DNA of 64,000 nucleotides. It comes from Acidobacteriota bacterium. GTDB lineage: Bacteria > Acidobacteriota > Terriglobia > Terriglobales > Acidobacteriaceae. The stretch's first letter is position 1; the number at the start of each line of letters is the position of its first letter. Shown here in pieces: positions 15,839 to 24,686 of the stretch. The notes under the pieces are model-generated. The model saw only the letters and a list, made by a program, of their open reading frames with translations, ran no database searches and was not told where the DNA came from. The DNA is taken from the NCBI GenBank assembly GCA_021818585.1, contig JAKATU010000056.1, forward strand, positions 1-64,000. Direction: 5' to 3'. The translations under genes and the position numbers were made by a program.

Positions 15839-16885
15839 ATGAAAGAAAAGACACCTCCGGCGAATCGGCCGGTCAACTTGAAGATCCTGGGTGAATATCT
15901 GGATCTGTCTCCCGCGACGATTTCGCTGGTGCTGAATAATGCGCCGGGCGTGAAGTCGATTCCGCAGGACACGCGCGACCGGGTGATTGCCGCGGCGAAG
16001 AAGTTCGACTACCGTCCAAGCTTTTATGCGCGTTCCTTGCGCGGACGGCGGAGCTTTTCCATCGGCGTGCTGGTGCCGGAGTTGAGCGACGGGTATTCCG
16101 CGCATGTAATGGACGGCATTGAGCAGGTGCTGATTGAGGAAGGCTACTTCTACCTGACGGCGAGCCACCGGCGGAAGGCGGATTTGATCGAGGAGTATCC
16201 GCGGATGCTGCAGGACCGATCCGTGGAAGGCTTCATCGTAATCGACACGCTGCTGGAGCAGGCGCCTCCGATGCCGACGGTGGCTGTGGCGGGACACAGG
16301 AAGTTGCCGGGCGTAACGAACATTACGCTGGACCACAGGCGCGCGGCGGAGCTTTCGCTGAAGCACCTGTATCAGCTTGGTCACCGACGGATTGCATTCA
16401 TGCGTGGGCGGGCGTCGAGTTCGGATTCCGCAGACCGCTGGAAGAGCCTGATGGCGGTGGCGAAAGAGCTTGGACTGGAGGTTTTGCCGGAGTTGACCAT
16501 GCAGGTGGAGGGCATAGTTTCGACGCCGGAACTGGGTTTTCCGATTACGCATGAACTGCTGCGCCGGACGCGCGATTTTACGGCGATTGTGGCGTTCAAC
16601 GACCTGGCGGCGATTGGCGCGATCCGGGCGCTGCGCGAGCACGGACTAGCTGTGCCGGAGGATGTTTCGGTAGTGGGTTTTGACGACTTTGAGCATGCGG
16701 CGTACCACTCCCCGAGCCTGACGACGATTCGCCAGCCGCTGCACAAGATGGGCGACATGGCGGCGCGGATTCTGCTGGGCCATATTCGCGGACAGGACGG
16801 CTTTGAGAACGAAGTGGCGATCGTGCCGGAACTGGTGATTCGCGAGTCGACGGCGCCGCCGCCTGCGCGGCGCAAAAAACGATAA
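15839..16885 (+). CDS. LacI-family transcriptional regulator
   Basis: About 348 residues. An N-terminal LacI helix-turn-helix (LKILGEYLDLSPATISLVLN) and hinge (YRPSFYARSLRGRRS) are followed by a periplasmic-binding-protein-like sugar-sensing domain with the usual late motif PEDVSVVGFDDFEHA and PSLTTIRQP. The start ATG 15839 has AGGGA seven bases away; the earlier ATG 15806 lacks a site. The gene lies 186 bp upstream of a GH1 beta-glucosidase on the same strand, which it probably controls in response to a beta-glucoside or its product. It closely resembles the interrupted regulator at 5900-6964, so the two are paralogues. Confidence 0.9.
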   Translation: MKEKTPPANRPVNLKILGEYLDLSPATISLVLNNAPGVKSIPQDTRDRVIAAAKKFDYRPSFYARSLRGRRSFSIGVLVPELSDGYSAHVMDGIEQVLIEEGYFYLTASHRRKADLIEEYPRMLQDRSVEGFIVIDTLLEQAPPMPTVAVAGHRKLPGVTNITLDHRRAAELSLKHLYQLGHRRIAFMRGRASSSDSADRWKSLMAVAKELGLEVLPELTMQVEGIVSTPELGFPITHELLRRTRDFTAIVAFNDLAAIGAIRALREHGLAVPEDVSVVGFDDFEHAAYHSPSLTTIRQPLHKMGDMAARILLGHIRGQDGFENEVAIVPELVIRESTAPPPARRKKR

Positions 16886-17071
16886 ACCGCCTGGAGTTTC
16901 CTGTCTGAAATCGCCCTTTTGCAGGTTGTGCATGGAATCGGTTAGTATGCCGGACATTACGCAACAGGTGATTGTGCTTAATCGTTTTTTCAGAAGGCAA
17001 TCGCGAAGCGCCTGTGGCGGTTTACTGAGCGGACGGAGCCGGTGGTTTCTGTTCTGCACGAGGAGAGATCG

Positions 17072-18565
17072 ATGGATCGACGCCGATTTTTGATCAATAG
17101 TTCGCTTGCCGCCATGGGCGGCATGACGTTTTCCCGCTACATGCTTGGGGCGCAGATGCACTGGCCTCCGCATGGACCGGGAATGCCTCCGCCGGGGAGT
17201 GTTTCCGAAGCCGAGATCAAGGCGGCGCGGTTTCCAAAAGATTTTTACTGGGGCACGGCGACGGCGGCCTACCAGGTGGAAGGCGCGTGGACGGCGGATG
17301 GAAAGGGCGAGTCGATCTGGGATCGCTTTTCGCATGTGGTTGGCAACATCAAGGGTGGAGACACGGGCGACGTTGCGTGCGACTCGTATTACCGGTATCC
17401 GGAAGACATTGCCATCATGCAGCAGCTGCACCAGAAGAGCGTGCGGTTTTCGGTTTCCTGGCCGCGCATTCAGCCGATGGGCACCGGCAACGTGAACCAG
17501 AAGGGCCTGGACCACTATAGCAAGGTGGTGGATGCGATGCTGAAAGCAAACCTGCGGCCGATGTGCACGCTGTATCACTGGGACTTGCCGCAAGCATTGC
17601 AGGACAAGGGCGGATGGCCGAATCGTGATCTGTACAAGTATTTTGCCGACTACGCGGAGATTGTGACGAAGGCGCTGGGTGACCGCGTGGATACATGGGC
17701 GATCTTCAACGAGCCATGGGTCTTTACGTTTCTGGGTTATGGGATCGGGATTCACGCGCCGGGGCTGACGGGAATCGATGGATTTCTGAAGGCCGCGCAC
17801 ACGGTGAACCTGGCACAGGGCGAGGCGTACCGCGCGATGCGTGCGGTTTCAGCGAAGGCAAAGATCGGGACCGCGTTCAGCATGTCTCCGGGTGCGCCGG
17901 CGACGGACAGCACGGAGGATGTTGCAGCGGCGAGGCGCTTTAATGCGGTCAATAATGTCTATTTCCTCGACACGGCGCTGTATGGGCGGTATCCCGATGC
18001 GTTTGAGGGCGGGATTCCTTACAAGAAGATGGGCTTCCGCGAGGGTGACGGCGAGATTATGAAAGCGAAGCTCGACTGGATGGGCATTAACTACTACAAC
18101 CGGCACATCATTTCCTACGCGAAGGATGCGGAGTATGGCGAGAACTTTAACGCCGTGATGCCGCACCAGGGGCCCATCACTTACAACGGCTGGGAGGTTT
18201 GGCCGCGGGGCATGTACGACATTGTGACGCAGATGTGGAAGACGTATAAGCTGCCGATTGAGATTACGGAGAATGGCTGCGCGTACTCGGATGGTCCCCT
18301 GTCGGATGATCCGGACAAGGTGCCGGATGCGCGGAGAACGACCTTCTACCGCGAGCATCTGGCCGAGCTGGCGCGGGCGATGCGCGACGGCGCCGATGTG
18401 CGCGGATATCATGCGTGGAGCATTCTGGATAACTTTGAGTGGGCCGAGGGTTACAGCCAGCGCTTCGGCATGACGTATATCGACTTTCGAACCGAAAAGC
18501 GGACGATCAAGGACTCGGGGCACTGGTATGGGCGAGTGTCTGCGGCGGGCCGGTTGGACGTGTAG
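17072..18565 (+). CDS. GH1 beta-glucosidase, Tat-exported
   Basis: Retaining glycoside hydrolase family 1 enzyme, 497 residues, expected to release glucose from beta-glucosides or cello-oligosaccharides. The acid/base is Glu214 in FNEPW and the nucleophile Glu400 in EITENG. The glycone site includes WGTATAAYQVEGAW and the C-terminal DNFEWAEGY. The N-terminus MDRRRFLINSSLAAMGG is a twin-arginine signal, so the enzyme should be folded in the cytoplasm and exported. Start ATG 17072 follows GGAGAG; the frame is open from 17042. It follows the LacI regulator and ends at a strong terminator. Confidence 0.93.
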   Translation: MDRRRFLINSSLAAMGGMTFSRYMLGAQMHWPPHGPGMPPPGSVSEAEIKAARFPKDFYWGTATAAYQVEGAWTADGKGESIWDRFSHVVGNIKGGDTGDVACDSYYRYPEDIAIMQQLHQKSVRFSVSWPRIQPMGTGNVNQKGLDHYSKVVDAMLKANLRPMCTLYHWDLPQALQDKGGWPNRDLYKYFADYAEIVTKALGDRVDTWAIFNEPWVFTFLGYGIGIHAPGLTGIDGFLKAAHTVNLAQGEAYRAMRAVSAKAKIGTAFSMSPGAPATDSTEDVAAARRFNAVNNVYFLDTALYGRYPDAFEGGIPYKKMGFREGDGEIMKAKLDWMGINYYNRHIISYAKDAEYGENFNAVMPHQGPITYNGWEVWPRGMYDIVTQMWKTYKLPIEITENGCAYSDGPLSDDPDKVPDARRTTFYREHLAELARAMRDGADVRGYHAWSILDNFEWAEGYSQRFGMTYIDFRTEKRTIKDSGHWYGRVSAAGRLDV

Positions 18566-18590
18566 AAATCAGCCGTGCAAACTGGATCAG

Positions 18591-18622
18591 AGGGGCGCAT
18601 CCGGTGCGCCCCTGATTTTTTT
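18591..18622 (+). terminator. intrinsic terminator of the GH1 gene
   Basis: AGGGGCGCA (18591-18599) pairs perfectly with TGCGCCCCT (18605-18613) around a 5-base loop, followed by GA and seven T. It is a strong intrinsic terminator 26 bases after the beta-glucosidase stop. Confidence 0.93.
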
Positions 18623-18702
18623 GTGAAGCGAAGATAGCGGCGCATGTGCGATGCTGCTGTCATTCGATGGTGGAGAAATTTTTCGCGGTGAGGGCATGAC
18701 TT

Positions 18703-19164
18703 TTGGACGGCACGGTATCGAGGAAGGCTGTTGAAGGGTGGCGGAAACCGGTGATCCGGACGGGATGGATTGCGGGTGCGATCTTCCTGCTGGTGAGCGT
18801 GGGATTTGCGATCCACACCTTCGAGTTTCTGGAGCACAGCGTTCGAACCAGGGGGACAGTGCTGAAGCTGATTGTGCGTACGGACTCCCACGGGTCGAAA
18901 TCGTATACGCCCGTTTTTGAGTTCACGACCCGCAACGGCGAAACCTACGCGGCCGCGGCTCATTTTGCTTCGAATCCGCCGATGTATCTTGTTGGGCAGA
19001 AGATTCCTGTACTGTACGAGCCGGGGCGTCTGGGTACGGCTACGCCCGACTCTTTCTGGATACTGTGGTTTTTCTCGCTGGTTTTTCTCTTTCTCGGAGT
19101 CTCGCTCATTGGGGCTTCCCTGCTGCTGAGCTACCTGTTTCGACGCCGGCAAAGTGTTGCCTGA
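18703..19164 (+). CDS. DUF3592-type membrane protein
   Basis: About 153 residues with two transmembrane helices (near residues 20-42 and 118-143) flanking a soluble domain with KSYTPVFEFTTRNGETY and GQKIPVLYEPGRLGTA, the pattern of DUF3592 proteins. In such proteins a small beta domain faces the periplasm. Function unknown. No ATG is available near the beginning: the frame starts at a TTG (18703), and GTG codon 17 (VIRTGWIAG) is an alternative with GGAAA upstream. It sits between the GH1 terminator and the convergent fumarylacetoacetase gene. Confidence 0.65.
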   Translation: MDGTVSRKAVEGWRKPVIRTGWIAGAIFLLVSVGFAIHTFEFLEHSVRTRGTVLKLIVRTDSHGSKSYTPVFEFTTRNGETYAAAAHFASNPPMYLVGQKIPVLYEPGRLGTATPDSFWILWFFSLVFLFLGVSLIGASLLLSYLFRRRQSVA

Positions 19165-19190
19165 GGTCTGATGGCGTTCCTGCGCAGGAT

Positions 19191-20471
19191 TCAAGAAAGC
19201 GCCGACAGAATCGTGCCTCTGCACTCCCCGAGGCTGATGCGGGGATGACCGGGCTTCTCGCACCAGGCGCGCAGAATGACTTCGTCGCCGTCCATGAGGA
19301 ATGAGCGGGTTTCTCCGTTGGGCAGTGTGAGGGGCTTTGCGCCGCGCTCGGTGATCTCCAGCAGGCAGCCGCGCGAGGAGTCTTCCGGGCCGGAGACGGT
19401 GCCGGTGGCGAGCAGATCGCCGGTGCGCATCGGGCAGCCGTTGCTGGTGTGGTGGGCGAGCATTTGTGACGGTGTCCAGTACAAATGCCGCAGGCTGGAT
19501 CGGCTGAGACGCGCGGGCAGCTGGCCGTCGCGCTGCATTTGTAACGAATGCAGATACACTTCCATACGAATGTCGAAGGCTCCGTGCGTGCGGACAGCTT
19601 CGTCGGCCAGATATGGCAGCGGGGCGGGGTCGCCCTCGGGTCGCGGCAGGCTGGGGACGCGAAAGGGCGCCAGTGCGTCGAGAGTAACGATCCACGGAGA
19701 GAGAGTGGTGGCGAAGCTTTTGGAGAGAAATGGGCCGAGGGGCTGGTATTCCCAGGATTGGATGTCTCGCGCGGACCAGTCATTGACGAGGCAGAAGCCG
19801 AAGATGTGGTCTTCTGCACGGTCGATGGGGATAGGTTCGGAGTGCGTACTTCCCTTTCCGATAAGAAAGCCGCCTTCGAGTTCATAGTCCAATGCGCGGG
19901 TTGGTGCGACGATGGGGGCGGTTGCTTCGGGCACCTTGATTTGACCGCTGGGCCGACGAATTGGGGTTCCGCTTACAACGATGGAGGAGGCGCGACCGTG
20001 ATAGCCGATGGGGACATACTTGTAGTTGGGCAGAAGCGGCTGGTCGGGGCGGAAGATACGTCCGACGTGGGTGGCGTGGTCGATGGAGGCGTAAAAGTCG
20101 GTGTAGTCGCCGATGTCGACGGGCAGGACCATCCGGGTATCGGCCTGGGCAACGAGCAGACGGGTATCGCGCTGGAGGCTGTCTTCGGAGAGAATTCCAG
20201 TGGCGGCCTCGCGCAACGCACGCGCCGAGCCGTTGCCCTGCGCCATGAGCGCGTTGAGCGTGGGCTGCCAGCAGGCGTCGCGCAGGGAGCGCGGGAGCGC
20301 GTCAAAGTAGCCGAGGTCGACGCAGGCGCGCAGGTCGAGGATGCTGTTCCCGATGGCGATGCCGATGTGACGGTCATGGCCGCGCAGGAAGACACCGAGA
20401 GGCAGATTGGCCAGAGGGAAGCCGTTGGCTGGGTCATTGGCCTCAACAACCCAGCTATTTGCATCGGTCAT
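19191..20471 (-). CDS. fahA: fumarylacetoacetase
   Basis: Last enzyme of the homogentisate route of tyrosine and phenylalanine breakdown: splits fumarylacetoacetate into fumarate and acetoacetate. 426 residues, the usual length. It has the N-terminal SH3-like domain (PLGVFLRGHDRHIGIAIG) and the C-terminal catalytic domain with DFYASIDHATHVG (metal Asp and catalytic His), LPNYKYVPIGYHGRASS, and the metal Glu residues of LDYELEGG, then VNDWSARDIQSWEYQPLGPF. Start ATG 20471 follows AGGAGAG. It is 57 bp downstream of hmgA on the same strand, so the two form an operon. maiA and hppD are not in the window. Confidence 0.95.
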   Translation of the reverse strand: MTDANSWVVEANDPANGFPLANLPLGVFLRGHDRHIGIAIGNSILDLRACVDLGYFDALPRSLRDACWQPTLNALMAQGNGSARALREAATGILSEDSLQRDTRLLVAQADTRMVLPVDIGDYTDFYASIDHATHVGRIFRPDQPLLPNYKYVPIGYHGRASSIVVSGTPIRRPSGQIKVPEATAPIVAPTRALDYELEGGFLIGKGSTHSEPIPIDRAEDHIFGFCLVNDWSARDIQSWEYQPLGPFLSKSFATTLSPWIVTLDALAPFRVPSLPRPEGDPAPLPYLADEAVRTHGAFDIRMEVYLHSLQMQRDGQLPARLSRSSLRHLYWTPSQMLAHHTSNGCPMRTGDLLATGTVSGPEDSSRGCLLEITERGAKPLTLPNGETRSFLMDGDEVILRAWCEKPGHPRISLGECRGTILSALS

Positions 20472-20528
20472 GAACTCTCCTGATTCTTATCTCCGCGGGA
20501 GACGTTCAGAGTACGGTCGAACTTGAAA

Positions 20529-21833
20529 TCACTTTTTGACTGCGTTGCGATAGTTATTCTTCAGACCCTGCCAGCACTCGTAATACTCGTGTTGCCGGAT
20601 TTGGGTTTCGAGCGCGAAGCGGGTGGGACGCACGACCATCTGCGTTTCAAACATAAAAGCGAGCGTACCGGCAAGATAGACGGGCTTGAGGTCGGCCTGG
20701 GTTGCCTTTTCCCATGATTCGGAGTCGGGACCGTGACCGCTCATGCAGTTGTGAAGGCTGCATCCGCCGGGAACGAAGCCCTCCGCCTTGGCGTCATACT
20801 CGCCGAGGATGAGCCCCATGAACTCGTTCATCATGTTGCGGTGAAACCAGGGCGGACGGAAGGTGTGCTCGGCGACCATCCAGCGCGGCGGGAAGATGAC
20901 GAAGTCGCAGTTGGCTGTGCCGGGGATGGACGAAGGCGCGGTGAGCACGGTGTAGATGGATGGGTCCGGGTGGTCAAAGCTGACGCTGTTAATGCAGTTG
21001 AAGAGATTGAGATCGTACTTGTAGGGGTAGTAATTGCCGTGCCAGGCGACGATGTCCAGCGGGGAGTGGTCGATCTCCGCCTGCCAGAGCCGGCCGAGGA
21101 ATTTGCTCACGATATGGAATTCGCCGTCCAGATCTTCGAAATCGGCTACGGGCGCGAGGAAATCGCGAGGATTGGCGAGGCCGTTGGCGCCGATGGGACC
21201 AAGGTCAGGCAGGCGGAAGGTGAGCCCGTAGTTTTCGCAGATGTAGCCCCGGGCGTGCTTCTCTTTGAGCTCGACACGGAACTTGATGCCGCGCGGGATT
21301 ACGGCGATTTCACCGGGGGCAACGTGGAGCAAGCCGAGTTCAGTCTGGAGCAGAAGCGAGCCGAGTTGCGGGACGATGAGGAGTTCGCCATCGGCGGAAT
21401 AGAAGAAGCGGCGCTCCATGCTGGCGTTAGTGGCGTAGAGATGGATGGCGACGCCGGTCTGGAAGGCGGGATCGCCGCCGCCGCCCATGGTGACGATGCC
21501 GTCGACAAAGTCGGTGCGGTGCTCGGGCATGGGGAGCGGGTTCCAGCGAAATTGCGTGGGCGGCGTTGGAACCTCAGTGAACGGGCCGCCGCGGATGAGG
21601 CCGGAGTGGATCTCTTCAAACGGTTTGTGCGTAACGGAGGGACGGATGCGGTAGGTCCAGGTGCGCCGATTGGTGGCGCGCGGCGCGGTGAAGGGTGTTC
21701 CGCTGATTTGCTCTGTGTAAAGACCGAAGGCGGTTTTTTGCGGGGCGTTCTGGCCTTGCGGGAGTGCGCCTTTGACTGCTTCCGTGGCGAATTCATTGCC
21801 GAAACCGGACTGATAGACGAGTGAGTCAGACAT
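20529..21833 (-). CDS. hmgA: homogentisate 1,2-dioxygenase
   Basis: Opens the ring of homogentisate with O2 to maleylacetoacetate, using a mononuclear Fe(II). 434 residues, full length, a cytoplasmic cupin-fold enzyme. Visible family landmarks are [13 protein letters not shown] at the N-terminus, [14 protein letters not shown], the active-site stretch [20 protein letters not shown] with metal ligands (His and Glu), and [15 protein letters not shown] near the C-terminus with another ligand His. Start ATG 21833 follows GGAGG. It is first in the hmgA-fahA operon. No adjacent HmgR-type regulator is seen, so control must be from elsewhere. Confidence 0.96.
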   Translation of the reverse strand: MSDSLVYQSGFGNEFATEAVKGALPQGQNAPQKTAFGLYTEQISGTPFTAPRATNRRTWTYRIRPSVTHKPFEEIHSGLIRGGPFTEVPTPPTQFRWNPLPMPEHRTDFVDGIVTMGGGGDPAFQTGVAIHLYATNASMERRFFYSADGELLIVPQLGSLLLQTELGLLHVAPGEIAVIPRGIKFRVELKEKHARGYICENYGLTFRLPDLGPIGANGLANPRDFLAPVADFEDLDGEFHIVSKFLGRLWQAEIDHSPLDIVAWHGNYYPYKYDLNLFNCINSVSFDHPDPSIYTVLTAPSSIPGTANCDFVIFPPRWMVAEHTFRPPWFHRNMMNEFMGLILGEYDAKAEGFVPGGCSLHNCMSGHGPDSESWEKATQADLKPVYLAGTLAFMFETQMVVRPTRFALETQIRQHEYYECWQGLKNNYRNAVKK

Positions 21834-21975
21834 GGGGAATACCTCCAGAGCACCCAGGCGAAAGCGAGTGGTGCGAAACAGATTACGTTAGCTATCTGGA
21901 GCGGGGTTGGCAACTGAAGATAGAAAGATATTCTTGTCAGCTCTGAAGACTTGCCTGGCGTGGATATCAGAAAAG

Positions 21976-22590
21976 TTATAGTCCCAGGGCGAAGGCGACC
22001 AGGGTGGCGCCGGAGTTGTTTGTGAGCTTTTCTGATTCCGCCGTGAGTGCATCTTCGAGTGGGGTGATGCTGTCAAGTTGGACTGCGCAGCGGGCCACTT
22101 CTTCGGGTGGGGCGTCGACGAAGCATAGCTCGCAGACGGCGAGGCCTTCTTCTGATGGGATGGGCAGGCCGAAGAGGCGGCAGGTCATGGGACGGGCGGC
22201 GTAGAGATCGCAGAGGCCGGTTTCCGGGTCGAGGGCCGGACAGGGTTCGTCATTCGCGAAGGCATCGAATCGTTCGTCAAAATCGGGGCCGGATTCGGCG
22301 AGGATGCCGGTGGCGGGATCTCCGGGGAACTCCGGCAAAAGACGAACAACTGCCTGCCGGGCGCGGTCGCGTACGGCGGCGGCGCGCGCGGGGTCATCGT
22401 GGGTGAGATCTTCGAGCCCCGTGCGGAGACGCAGGGCGTCCAGTTGCGAGATGGCGAAGACGCCGTGGCAGCATTGCGTGCAGCCGGGCCGGCAAGCCAG
22501 CCAGGAGCCCGAGGCATGCTGCGCCTGGGCTGTGACAGCATCGACGATCTGAATCAGCTGAGGGTCGCCAGAAATACGCGGAGGCATCAT
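21976..22590 (-). CDS. YkgJ-family cysteine cluster protein
   Basis: About 204 residues with the Cys-cluster layout of the YkgJ/CxxCxxCC family: CRPGCTQCC near residue 35, then CPALDPETGLCDLYAARPMTC and CELC further on. These cysteines probably hold zinc or an iron-sulfur cluster, and family members are often linked to oxidoreductases or protein modification, but no activity is established. The frame is open to 22677, but tandem ATGs at 22590/22587 (MMPPRISG) begin just before the conserved part. No convincing ribosome site precedes them. It lies 142 bp upstream of hmgA on the same strand and might be co-transcribed, though no functional link is apparent. Confidence 0.75.
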   Translation of the reverse strand: MMPPRISGDPQLIQIVDAVTAQAQHASGSWLACRPGCTQCCHGVFAISQLDALRLRTGLEDLTHDDPARAAAVRDRARQAVVRLLPEFPGDPATGILAESGPDFDERFDAFANDEPCPALDPETGLCDLYAARPMTCRLFGLPIPSEEGLAVCELCFVDAPPEEVARCAVQLDSITPLEDALTAESEKLTNNSGATLVAFALGL

Positions 22591-22698
22591 AGTAAGGCTA
22601 CTGCATCCGGTAGAGATGCAGAAAGGCCCGCTTGGCGCGTGCAGACGTGGATACGGATGCTCACAGGCGAGCTGCAAGCATCCGGGTTTGTTGGGGCC

Positions 22699-22971
22699 TT
22701 AGTTTTCCGCGGTTCGTCCCTTTTCCGGAGGCGTCAATGGCTTTGTGGGCGCATCTATCCTGCGACGGCGGGACGAACTGTACTGCCCCCTGGTAAACCC
22801 GCGATCTGCGAGGAGACTGATCTCTCTGCAATGCGGGCACTCCCAGGGGTATAAGCCGAAGAGGCTAAAGACCCTCTTCTGGAGAAAACCATGGCGGGCA
22901 ATTCGAAAAATGTCAGTCGATCGGCAGCTTTTACAATAATGCATCGTTTTTCGCTTGTTCCGGGAAGCCAT
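22699..22971 (-). CDS. small zinc-ribbon-like protein
   Basis: About 90 residues with two CxxC knuckles (CKSC near residue 13 and CPHC near 46) separated by a hydrophobic, aromatic stretch (KRVFSLFGLYPWECPHC). This fits a single zinc ribbon with a short hydrophobic or membrane-associated segment. The tail is basic (SSRRRRIDAP). Function unknown. MHYCKSC at 22944 is an alternative start; neither start has a clear ribosome site, so the gene is only moderately supported. Confidence 0.5.
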   Translation of the reverse strand: MASRNKRKTMHYCKSCRSTDIFRIARHGFLQKRVFSLFGLYPWECPHCREISLLADRGFTRGQYSSSRRRRIDAPTKPLTPPEKGRTAEN

Positions 22972-23396
22972 CAGATAAAGCTGCCCTGGATTTAGTTCCC
23001 AAAAAACTTTGGTGAAAACAAACGTAACTTTGCTGCGTGTTGCTAATTATGTTTTATGTACCCACCTATCATCTCGATTTGCAGTAGCAGCGTCAATAGT
23101 ACTTATGGTTACGGCGAAAGGTGACCACTGATGTTACATTTGCGGGCACAATTCATAAACGGTTGAGCTTCTATCGACGAGAAAATAGTTACCGATGTCA
23201 CATTTTCGTAATATCAGCGGGTACTTCCAAATTCTCATTCAGCCCGTTTTGAGTCTCTGGTAGCTGTATGCCTGATCTTCTGCAGTGGTATGCGCAATGG
23301 CGGGAACCCTGCGCCCACACTTGGTAATCAGCTGTATACGAAGATGACAACATACGATTCGGGCCGGAAGCGTATCTGGATTTACACTTCATTTAT
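22972..23396. other. 425-bp AT-rich stretch without a gene
   Basis: No frame here is supported. The base composition is visibly more AT-rich than in the flanking genes. It contains two copies of a degenerate repeat (see 23129-23207) and, at its right end, the mtnA leader (TTTACACTTCATTTAT directly before the ATG). AT-richness and repeats suggest a relic of an inserted element or a regulatory region, but I cannot identify which. Confidence 0.45.
23129..23207 (+). repeat. two imperfect direct repeats
   Basis: TGATGTTACATTTGCG (23129-23144) and CGATGTCACATTTTCG (23192-23207) match at 13 of 16 positions and are about 63 bp apart. Upstream of each is ACC or CC. Spaced repeats of a GATGTCACATTTTCG-like unit remind me of the multiple end repeats of IS21-family elements, but no transposase or target duplication is present, so this is tentative. 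Confidence 0.35.
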
Positions 23397-24455
23397 ATGA
23401 TTCCTACACTTAAGTGGACCGAGCAGGGCGTTGATTTTCTGGATCAGACGCGCCTGCCCTTTGAAGAGACATATCTGTTGGCGACGAGTTACCAGCAGGT
23501 CGCGGACGTGATCACGACCATGGTAGTGCGGGGGGCTCCGGCGATTGGAGTCTCTGCCGCGATGGGCGTGGCACTGGGCGTGAAACACAGCCAGGCGACG
23601 AGTCTGGAGGCCCTGACTCCCGAATTTGAGGAGATTTGCCGGGTGCTGGCGGCGACGCGTCCCACGGCGGTGAACCTGTTCTGGGCGATTGACCGGATGC
23701 GCAAGCTCTATCAGGAGCTGGCTGCAAAGCCGGGAGCGTCTGTTGCCGGGATTCGAGAGGCGCTGATTGCCGAGGCGTTGAAGATGTATGACGAGGACAT
23801 TGCGACCTGCCGGACGATGGGCGCGAACGGCGCCGAGCTGCTGCCGAAGCAGGGCGGCGTGCTGACGCACTGCAATGCAGGCGCGCTGGCGACATGCGGA
23901 TACGGGACGGCGCTGGGCGTAATTCGTGCGGCGGTGGAGAACGGCGCGGAGATCCGCGTATACGCAGATGAGACGCGGCCGTTTCTGCAGGGAGCACGGT
24001 TGACGGCGTGGGAACTGCTGCATGACAAGATTCCCACAACGGTGATTTGCGACAACATGGCGGCAAGCATGATGCGGCGCGGCAAGATCCACGCCGTGGT
24101 GGTGGGCGCGGACCGCATTGCGGCCAATGGCGACGTGGCCAACAAGATTGGGACTTATGGCGTGGCGGTGCTGGCCAAGGAGCATGGAATTCCCTTCTAT
24201 GTGGCTGCGCCGTGGTCAACGATTGATATGGAGACGGCTACCGGCGAGGCGATTCCGATTGAGGAGCGGCCTGCCGTGGAGGTAACGCATCACGGCGGCA
24301 AGCAGTTGACGCCGCACGACGCGGATATTGAGAATCCCGCGTTTGACGTGACTCCGGCGGAGTACGTAACAGCGATCATTACGGAGCGGGGCGTATTGAA
24401 GGCGCCGTATCCGGAAGCGCTGGCCGCGCTGGACGACGTGAAGGTGGGTGTTTAG
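23397..24455 (+). CDS. mtnA: S-methyl-5-thioribose-1-phosphate isomerase
   Basis: Aldose-ketose isomerase of the methionine salvage pathway, turning 5-methylthioribose 1-phosphate into 5-methylthioribulose 1-phosphate. 352 residues, the usual length, in the eIF2B-alpha-like fold. The catalytic Cys159 lies in [10 protein letters not shown] and the catalytic Asp239 in [21 protein letters not shown] near residue 45 binds phosphate. The ATG has no Shine-Dalgarno site; it is preceded by TTTACACTTCATTTAT. The gene is alone, with its own terminator, and no other salvage gene is in the window. Confidence 0.95.
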   Translation: MIPTLKWTEQGVDFLDQTRLPFEETYLLATSYQQVADVITTMVVRGAPAIGVSAAMGVALGVKHSQATSLEALTPEFEEICRVLAATRPTAVNLFWAIDRMRKLYQELAAKPGASVAGIREALIAEALKMYDEDIATCRTMGANGAELLPKQGGVLTHCNAGALATCGYGTALGVIRAAVENGAEIRVYADETRPFLQGARLTAWELLHDKIPTTVICDNMAASMMRRGKIHAVVVGADRIAANGDVANKIGTYGVAVLAKEHGIPFYVAAPWSTIDMETATGEAIPIEERPAVEVTHHGGKQLTPHDADIENPAFDVTPAEYVTAIITERGVLKAPYPEALAALDDVKVGV

Positions 24456-24479
24456 AGCCGGTTTGAGCAATCAGCAGGG

Positions 24480-24506
24480 ATGGGCCGCATTTGCGGCCCA
24501 TTTTTA
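24480..24506 (+). terminator. intrinsic terminator of mtnA
   Basis: ATGGGCCGC (24480-24488) pairs with GCGGCCCAT (24493-24501) around a 4-base loop, running into TTTTTATT. It lies 24 bases after the mtnA stop. Confidence 0.93.
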
Positions 24507-24573
24507 TTGAGCAGGGTCATGCAGGGATGGCCAAGTGCATCCGGTTAACAGGAACCACAAAAAAGCCTGCATA

Positions 24574-24632
24574 TTTTGCGTGCAAAACGGTGGGGCCATG
24601 TATTATGGAAATCGAGCATGTGGTCAGACCAC
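24574..24632 (+). promoter_or_regulatory. promoter region with two operator-like palindromes upstream of the sugar-acid kinase genes
   Basis: Three elements are visible: TTTTGC-GT-GCAAAA (24574-24587), a -10-like TATTAT (24601-24606), and GTGGTC-A-GACCAC (24620-24632), a perfect 13-base palindrome. TGGTC-N-GACCA is a layout bound by GntR-family (FCD) repressors of sugar-acid and organic-acid genes, and its position just past the predicted transcription start would suit repression. The first palindrome could be a second site for another repressor. No GntR gene is in the window. Confidence 0.55.
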
Positions 24633-24686
24633 TTTAGCCGTAGATTTTGTCACACATTTTCTTCAGGGACGTAAGAGGTTAGCGCA

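Noticed and set aside
18841-18860. tRNA T-loop-like GTTCGAACC
   Set aside because: Inside a coding frame, with no acceptor or anticodon arms around it.
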